Below are positions 58,652 to 64,000 of a DNA stretch of 64,000 nt, in pieces. Source of the DNA: Imhoffiella fuscus (GTDB taxonomy: Bacteria > Pseudomonadota > Gammaproteobacteria > Chromatiales > Chromatiaceae); NCBI RefSeq assembly GCF_042682685.1, contig NZ_JBHUHX010000059.1:1-64000 (forward strand), read 5' to 3'. Positions within the stretch are counted from its first letter, which is position 1, and every line of letters starts with the position of its first letter. A program made the position numbers and the translations under genes. The notes beneath the pieces are model-generated. The model worked only from the letters and a program-made list of their open reading frames with translations, was not told where the DNA came from and did not search any database.

Positions 58652-61611
58652 CTCGCGGCGAACTGGACGAGGCACTGCACGGTGTCGCCGTCTACAATCC
58701 GGACCTCTTGAGCCGCGACGAGCTCAAGCGCTACTTCGTCGGACGTCTGCCGCTCCTGGAGCGCATCCTCGCCGATCTGAAGCGGGAGCGGCCCGGCCGT
58801 ATCGGCCAGCACCGGCTCTTACTCGGCCAGCGCGGCATGGGCAAGACCAGCCTGCTGCGGCGCATCGCCATCGCCGTCGAGGAGGCCCCCGAGCTGGACG
58901 CCATCTGGCTGCCGCTGACCTTTCCGGAGGAGCAATACAATGTCGCCGATCCGGCCGATCTCTGGCTCAACTGCCTGGACGCGATCGGCGACGTCCTGGA
59001 ACGGCGCGGCCGGACCGCTGAGGCCGAGGCGCTGGATGCCCGTATCGAGTCGCTGAACGACGCCTCGCCGGAGACCGTCCTGAATGCACTGCTGGACCAG
59101 GCACGTCAACTGGATCGGCGTCTGCTGCTGTTGCTCGACAACGTCGATCTGATCCTGGATCGGCTGCGCGAGCATCACTGGGCACTGCGCGAGGCCCTGC
59201 AGTCCTGCCCGGAACTGCTGCTTTTCGGCGCCAGTGCCCGAGCGATCGAGGCCAGCTACCAATACGATGCCGCCTTCTACGACTTCTTCCGCATCGACGA
59301 GCTGAAGGGGCTCACCGAGGACGAGCTGCGCGCCACCCTGATCCGGCTGGCCGAGGTTGGTGGCACGCCGGCCGTCGCCGAGCTGGTCGAGCGCGATCCG
59401 GCGCGTATTCAGACCTTGCATCTGCTCACCGGCGGCAATCCGCGCACCACCGTGCTGCTCTACGGCGTGCTCGCGCAGGGACCGGGCGGCGATGTGCGCT
59501 CGGATCTGGAAGGGCTGCTGGACCGGGTTACGCCCTTGTACAAGGCCCGCTTCGAGGAGCTACCCGAACGCGGCCAGCAGCTCGTGGACGCGCTGGCCCT
59601 GCACTGGGACCCGGCCAGCGCCCGCCAGCTCGCCGACCGGCTCGGCTGGGGCGTCAACCTGGTCTCGGCCCAGCTCGACCGGCTCCAGGTCCAGGGTGTC
59701 GTCGAGAAGACCGCGCCCTACCAGGGCAAGCGCGCCCTGTTCCAGCTCGCCGAGCGCTTCTTCAATATCTGGTACCTGATGCGTGCCAGCCGCCGCGTCC
59801 GCCGCCGCCTGGCCTGGCTGGTGCGCTTCCTGCGCATGTGGTTCAGCACCCAGGAACTCGACACCCATGCCCGCAGCCAGCTCGCGCGCCGGCGCGCCAA
59901 TGCCCGCGACGCCGAATACAGCCTGGCCCTGGCCCAATGCGTCGAGGACGCACCGCTACGTTCCGCGCTGGAGAACCAGGGACTGCGCGCCCTGCTCGAC
60001 GACGGCGAGACCCGCCGACGTCTCGGCGAACTGCTCGACCTGCGCGGCGAAGATGCCGCGCTAGCCACCAAGGCCGAACGCATGCGGGCACTCGCCGAGA
60101 TCCGGGAGCGGATGACTGCGGCGCTGGAGGCCACCGAGGTCGACATCGATCGAGAGGTCTTCTTATTCCAGCTACTCGGCAGTCCGTCGCTCTCGCTCAG
60201 CGAGAAACAGCAAATGGCCCGAAACGCTGGTGGCTGGACACCGAATCAATGGCGAAACTTCAGCCGAATTCTCGATGAAGAACGACAGAAAGGACAGGCT
60301 GTTTTCCGCATTGACATGACGGCGCTCTATCAGGCGATCGGAGAAGGGGATATGACCGCCTTTGATGACATAGAAGGCGCAGCCGCAGCGGCGGAACGTC
60401 TAGGCACGAGCGATCAACTGGCTGTTGCCTTGATGTTCCATGCCAATCAGCACCCGGAGGAGAGCGAGCAGGCCTACCGCCGCGCCATCGAGATCGATTC
60501 AAACTTCGCGTACCTCTGGAACGGACTCGGCAATTTGCTGATGCAACACTTGGCCCGCTACGACGAGGCCGAGCAGGCCTTCCGCCGCGCCATTGAGATC
60601 GATCCGGATTTCGCCGCCCCCTGGAACGGGCTCGGCAATCTGCTAAAGAACCACTTGGCCCACTACGACGAGGCCGAGCAGGCCTACCGTCACGCCATCG
60701 AGATCGATCCGGACTATGCGTACCCCTGGAACGGGCTCGGCAATCTGCTGACACAACACCTGGCCCGCTATGACGAGGCCGAGCAGGCCTACCGTCGCGC
60801 CATCGAGATTGCCCCGGACTTCGCGTACCCCTGGAACGGACTCGGCAATCTGCTGCAGGACCACTTGGCCCGCCACGACGAGGCCGAGCAGGCCTACCGC
60901 TGCGCCATCGAGATCAATCCGGACTTCGCGTACCCCTGGAACGGGCTCGGCAATTTGCTGCAGGACCACCTGGCCCGCTACGACGAGGCCAAGCAGGCCT
61001 ACCGTCGCGCCATCGAGATCGATCCAGACGATGCGGCCCCCTGGTACGGGCTCGGCAAGCTGCTGACACAACACTTGGCCCGCTACAACGAGGCCGAGCA
61101 GGCCTTCCGTCGCGCCCTCGAGATCGATCCGGACGAGCCAGCCTTCAGCAATGCACTCGCTTGGTTTTTGTACCAACAGGATCGGGATCTTCCGGAGGCG
61201 CGCCGTATTGCCGTTCGAGCGGTGGAGCTTGCACAGGAACATCCGGCACATCTCCACTGCATCCATACACTCGCCACGATCCTCACTCGTCTCGGTGACT
61301 GGCCGGCTGCGGCACCGCTGATCCGGCGCCTCGTCGACGAGAGCAGCACAGCCTTCATCGAAGAGATCTGGGACGATGTCCTGACGCTGTTCCAAGAAAC
61401 CGTGCAGGCCGACCAAGCCGCTGCCGCGCGCGACCTGCTCGACGCCACGGAGGCCGGCGAGCGGTGGCGGCCGCTGCGCGAGGCGCTGGCTGCGGCAGCC
61501 GAGGGTAGCGCGGACTATCTGCGCCTGGTGGCACCGGAGGTGCGCACGCCCGCGCGGGCGATCTTCGAGCGTCTGACTGCTGAACCGCGCCCAGTGCGAA
61601 ATGCGTCATGA
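58648..61611 (+). CDS. Archaeal-type ATPase with TPR array, large partner
   Basis: A 987-residue protein. The N-terminal ATPase has ELKRYFVGRLPLLERILADL, Walker A LLLGQRGMGKTSLLRR (about 57-72), Walker B LLLLLDNVDLILDRL and sensor LLFGASARAIEASYQ. A winged-helix/DUF234-like block follows (VEKTAPYQGKRALFQLAERF). From about residue 600 a TPR array of 35-residue units (EAEQAYRRAIEIDPDFAYPW, NGLGNLLQDHLARYD) runs for about seven copies, then a divergent helical tail. The layout, sensor repeats behind an NTPase, is that of STAND proteins. Translationally coupled to the 390-residue ATPase gene. No nuclease, TIR, protease or membrane effector is present, so the output is unknown. Confidence 0.8.
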   Translation: MTRGELDEALHGVAVYNPDLLSRDELKRYFVGRLPLLERILADLKRERPGRIGQHRLLLGQRGMGKTSLLRRIAIAVEEAPELDAIWLPLTFPEEQYNVADPADLWLNCLDAIGDVLERRGRTAEAEALDARIESLNDASPETVLNALLDQARQLDRRLLLLLDNVDLILDRLREHHWALREALQSCPELLLFGASARAIEASYQYDAAFYDFFRIDELKGLTEDELRATLIRLAEVGGTPAVAELVERDPARIQTLHLLTGGNPRTTVLLYGVLAQGPGGDVRSDLEGLLDRVTPLYKARFEELPERGQQLVDALALHWDPASARQLADRLGWGVNLVSAQLDRLQVQGVVEKTAPYQGKRALFQLAERFFNIWYLMRASRRVRRRLAWLVRFLRMWFSTQELDTHARSQLARRRANARDAEYSLALAQCVEDAPLRSALENQGLRALLDDGETRRRLGELLDLRGEDAALATKAERMRALAEIRERMTAALEATEVDIDREVFLFQLLGSPSLSLSEKQQMARNAGGWTPNQWRNFSRILDEERQKGQAVFRIDMTALYQAIGEGDMTAFDDIEGAAAAAERLGTSDQLAVALMFHANQHPEESEQAYRRAIEIDSNFAYLWNGLGNLLMQHLARYDEAEQAFRRAIEIDPDFAAPWNGLGNLLKNHLAHYDEAEQAYRHAIEIDPDYAYPWNGLGNLLTQHLARYDEAEQAYRRAIEIAPDFAYPWNGLGNLLQDHLARHDEAEQAYRCAIEINPDFAYPWNGLGNLLQDHLARYDEAKQAYRRAIEIDPDDAAPWYGLGKLLTQHLARYNEAEQAFRRALEIDPDEPAFSNALAWFLYQQDRDLPEARRIAVRAVELAQEHPAHLHCIHTLATILTRLGDWPAAAPLIRRLVDESSTAFIEEIWDDVLTLFQETVQADQAAAARDLLDATEAGERWRPLREALAAAAEGSADYLRLVAPEVRTPARAIFERLTAEPRPVRNAS
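60460..61140 (+). repeat. 105-bp tandem repeats encoding TPR units
   Basis: Units begin at 60460, 60565, 60670, 60775, 60880, 60985 and 61090, exactly 105 bases apart and in frame. Each encodes 35 residues and they are nearly identical at DNA level (for example GAGGCCGAGCAGGCCT at each start), which points to recent expansion or gene conversion. The first and last copies are the most diverged. Confidence 0.9.
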
Positions 61612-61944
61612 GGTTTCCTTCGAGCGAACCTTCCGGGCTGCGTCGCTACAGTCAGCCCCATTTGACTGATTCGGACCTCATTCACGACAACTCCCGCGCC
61701 CGATCGAGCACGGGCGCTTAAACGCCCGCCGGTCCCAAGCAATCAGCATCAACGCTGTGCACCCCACGGATTGGTGACGGCCACGCCCGCAGCCTCGGAG
61801 AAGGCCATCCCGGGCGTTGCCGCCATCATCCTACTGGCGACAATCCAGCCTCATCAGTGTCTACACTTGGCGAACAACCTGCTCGCCACCGGGCGTGCGC
61901 CGATATCGGATCCACCATCACGACGACGCCTACGGGAGGACAGC
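61612..61944. other. Intergenic region between ATPase/TPR gene and multiheme cytochrome
   Basis: 333 bases without a supported gene. A hairpin GCGCCCG (61696-61702) with CGGGCGC (61711-61717) may end the ATPase operon, although the following T-run is short. The promoter of the cytochrome gene must lie in the right half; I could not pick hexamers with confidence. Confidence 0.4.
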
Positions 61945-64000
61945 ATGAACCGCAAGCCTACGCCCCACCAAAGCGTCCCTCGACGGCTTCTCGCCCTGGC
62001 CCCCACCCTGCTCGCACTGGCCATTCCAGGCGTCCGGGCCGACTGCCCTGCAGCCCAGCCGGAGCCGCTGCTGCCGAGCGATCCGGCGCTCTGTCGCGCG
62101 CTGGCCCCGGTGGTGCGCGACCCGAGCGCCCTGCCGCTCGACCAGTACGAGGCGCAGCTCGCCGACTTCCTGTCGCACTGGTGCCACCGCGACAGCGAGG
62201 CCGGCTGGGTGCGCGACAAGCGGGTGCGCGATACCGGCCCCTTCATCGCCACGCGCGGGACGGGTGAGAACGGACAATGGAGCGGGAGCGCCTACGGTAC
62301 CCATGGTGCGGTGCTGATCTGGTACTCGCCCGAGATGGTCGAGTGGCTGGAGCGCCATCGACCTGCCGAGCCCGACGTGGCACGTCCGGCTGATGCCGAG
62401 CCAGTGCCCGACGGCGCCATCATGGTGAAGGAGATGTATCCCTCGCCCGCCGCACGCTGCGCCAAGGTGGCACCGGAAAGACTGGAACCTTCGAGCGGAG
62501 CGGCGGTGATGGTGCGTGACAGCCAAGCGGCCAAGGACGGCTGGTTCTGGGGCTGGTACGGCTGGACGGGCTGGGACCCGGACTGGCCCGCAGGTCCGAG
62601 CAACCGGCTTCCCTACATGGGTTTCGGCCAGTACTGCATGAACTGTCACGCCTCGGCCGCCGACAACCTGACCTTCGCCGATCTGAAGAACGTCGAGGGC
62701 TTCGGCGGACAACCCAACGTCTATCTGGTGCAGGACTGGTTCGAGCGCCAGAATCAGGCCCCCGCCCACCACGAACTACTGACCGAGGACTTCGACGACT
62801 CGCTGCCGGTCGATCAGCCGCGCGAAACCAGCGACTCGGCGATCCTCGCCACGCTTCCGGGCACCGCTGCGGGCGCGAACGGGATCGCGCTCGCCCGCAT
62901 TGATCTCAGCGCCATCGCCCTCCCCTCCCAGACCTACGACAACGTCTGGATGCCCGCCGACGGACCCGCCGTCCACAGCCAGTATCTGACCAGCGACCAG
63001 TGTCTGGGCTGCCACGATGCCGGGGGCACCGGTCTGCAATTCGACATGACCGCGCCCGACCCGCACGGCGACGCCCTGCTCAACCTCTCGCCCTACGCCA
63101 CCTGGCGCAGCTCGCCGATGGGGCTCGCGGGACGCGATCCCGTCTTCTTCGCCCAGCTCGCGAGCGAGACCCAGCGTTTCCATCCCGACCAGTCCGATCT
63201 GGTGCAGACCACCTGTCTCGGCTGTCACGGCATCCTCGGCCAGCGTCAGTGGCAGATCGACACGCGGCCGGAGGCGAGCGGACCAGACGCCCAGGACGGG
63301 TGCGCAACCTTCGAGCGCGCCCTGGTCGACGCCGTGCCCTATCCGCCAGACGCGCCGAACGCGACCCACGCCAGCTATGGCGCGCTGGCGCGCGACGGCA
63401 TCTCCTGCATGGCCTGCCACCAGATGGTGCTGGGCGAGGCGGCCACCCGCGCTGTTGGCGACCAGCCGCAGAACCGCTGCGTCGAACGCCGCCAGCGGCA
63501 GCTCAACCCGGACGCCACCGGCTTCGCCCGCACCTTCACCGGCAGCTTTCTGGTCGGCCCGCCAGACCGGCTCTACGGCCCCTTCGAGAACCCCAAGCCG
63601 AAGCCCATGCAGCATGCGCTCGGCATCACCCCGGAGCACAACGCCACCATCCTGAGCTCCGAGGCCTGCGGCACCTGCCACACCGTGCACCTGCCGGTGC
63701 TGCGTCAGGGCGAGACGCTCGCCCATGTCTACGAGCAGACCACCTACCCCGAGTGGGCCTTCAGCGCCTATCGCACCGGCGACAGCCCCGACGGACCGCT
63801 ACCTCGCGGCGCGGGCACGCGCGCCCAATCCTGCCAGGGCTGTCACATGCCCTCGCGCGCCCCGGACGGCACGCCCTACCGCAGCAAGATCGCCGCGATC
63901 CAGGAACTCGACGGCTTCCCCGCCACCGACAACACCCTGCCCGCCGAGGCGATCGACCTGCCCGAGCGCGACGGCTTCGCCCGCCACACGCTGGTCGGGC
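61945..64000 (+). CDS. Multiheme cytochrome c with N-terminal P460-like region (partial)
   Basis: The frame is open from the ATG at 61945 to the window end (685 codons, no stop). GGGAGGA stands just before the ATG. Signal peptide MNRKPTPHQS then VPRRLLALAPTLLALAIPG to VRA. An N-terminal region (SHWCHRDSEAGWVRDKRVRD, MVKEMYPS, MVRDSQAAKDGWFWGWYG) resembles cytochrome P460-like domains. Six heme sites follow so far: QYCMNCHAS, QCLGCHDAG, TCLGCHGI, SCMACHQM, ACGTCHTV and SCQGCHMP. A periplasmic redox enzyme or carrier is likely; P460-type domains are linked to oxidation of hydroxylamine and small nitrogen compounds. The C-terminus lies outside the window. Confidence 0.82.
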   Translation, partial: MNRKPTPHQSVPRRLLALAPTLLALAIPGVRADCPAAQPEPLLPSDPALCRALAPVVRDPSALPLDQYEAQLADFLSHWCHRDSEAGWVRDKRVRDTGPFIATRGTGENGQWSGSAYGTHGAVLIWYSPEMVEWLERHRPAEPDVARPADAEPVPDGAIMVKEMYPSPAARCAKVAPERLEPSSGAAVMVRDSQAAKDGWFWGWYGWTGWDPDWPAGPSNRLPYMGFGQYCMNCHASAADNLTFADLKNVEGFGGQPNVYLVQDWFERQNQAPAHHELLTEDFDDSLPVDQPRETSDSAILATLPGTAAGANGIALARIDLSAIALPSQTYDNVWMPADGPAVHSQYLTSDQCLGCHDAGGTGLQFDMTAPDPHGDALLNLSPYATWRSSPMGLAGRDPVFFAQLASETQRFHPDQSDLVQTTCLGCHGILGQRQWQIDTRPEASGPDAQDGCATFERALVDAVPYPPDAPNATHASYGALARDGISCMACHQMVLGEAATRAVGDQPQNRCVERRQRQLNPDATGFARTFTGSFLVGPPDRLYGPFENPKPKPMQHALGITPEHNATILSSEACGTCHTVHLPVLRQGETLAHVYEQTTYPEWAFSAYRTGDSPDGPLPRGAGTRAQSCQGCHMPSRAPDGTPYRSKIAAIQELDGFPATDNTLPAEAIDLPERDGFARHTLVG

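Noticed and set aside
60460..61140. CRISPR-like array
   Set aside because: The regular 105-base repeats are coding TPR units without unique spacers; no CRISPR array or cas gene was seen in the window.

Overview
The window is GC-rich, densely coded DNA from a gammaproteobacterium, most probably a purple sulfur bacterium of the Chromatiaceae or a close relative. The evidence is indirect. It has the pseudomonad/Chromatiales-like core order rplM-rpsI, coq7, OsmC, crp/vfr and the trpCDG-trpE-gph-rpe block. It has many c-type cytochromes, a phosphoglycolate salvage pair (gph and a GlcF-like iron-sulfur protein) and zwf-opcA. It carries no photosynthesis, sulfur or RuBisCO gene, so the lifestyle is an inference.

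Layout. 1-4.2 kb: a secreted protein with a truncated calcium-repeat-type tail, an IS630-like transposase remnant, and two exported proteins of unknown role. 4.2-11.3 kb: a three-part acyl-AMP ligase / acyl carrier / PlsC acyltransferase fusion, divergent from a three-gene ABC exporter-like unit (ATPase, double-FtsX permease, AttH/CrtC-like Tat-type protein). 11.4-14.1 kb: zwf and opcA. 14.5-21.2 kb: an outer-membrane electron conduit (decaheme MtrA/PioA-type cytochrome, MtrB/PioB-type barrel, two diheme cytochromes c) downstream of an AraC-type regulator. 21.7-33.0 kb: conserved housekeeping block with tRNA-Gln, ribosomal proteins, coq7, crp and the trp genes. 33.2-41.3 kb: DjlA-like co-chaperone, aldo/keto reductase, PfkB kinase, membrane-anchored SUMF1-type protein, DUF3422 protein, two tandem retropepsin-like proteases and an MlaC-like protein.

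41.4-51.3 kb is a signalling island: TonB-dependent receptor, YfiR-family periplasmic protein, a hybrid histidine kinase, and a 1588-residue multidomain protein whose own kinase core looks dead but which ends in GGDEF and EAL domains. 51.4-57.2 kb holds smaller genes (GNAT acetyltransferase, lipoprotein, HerA-like ATPase, rhodanese lipoprotein, exported cyclophilin, exported ATP-type DNA ligase, SleB-type hydrolase). 57.4-61.6 kb is a two-gene ATPase operon behind an array of phased TTACAC-type motifs; the second protein carries a 35-residue TPR array whose DNA repeats are nearly identical. The window ends inside a multiheme cytochrome with an N-terminal P460-like region and at least six CXXCH sites.

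The strongest candidates for unusual biology are the electron conduit with its two diheme cytochromes, the TonB/YfiR/kinase/pseudokinase-GGDEF-EAL pathway, the ATPase/TPR pair with its operator array, and the truncated multiheme protein at the right edge. Several families of intergenic palindromic repeats (19.99, 25.6, 27.1, 28.1 and 55.4 kb) mark gene ends.
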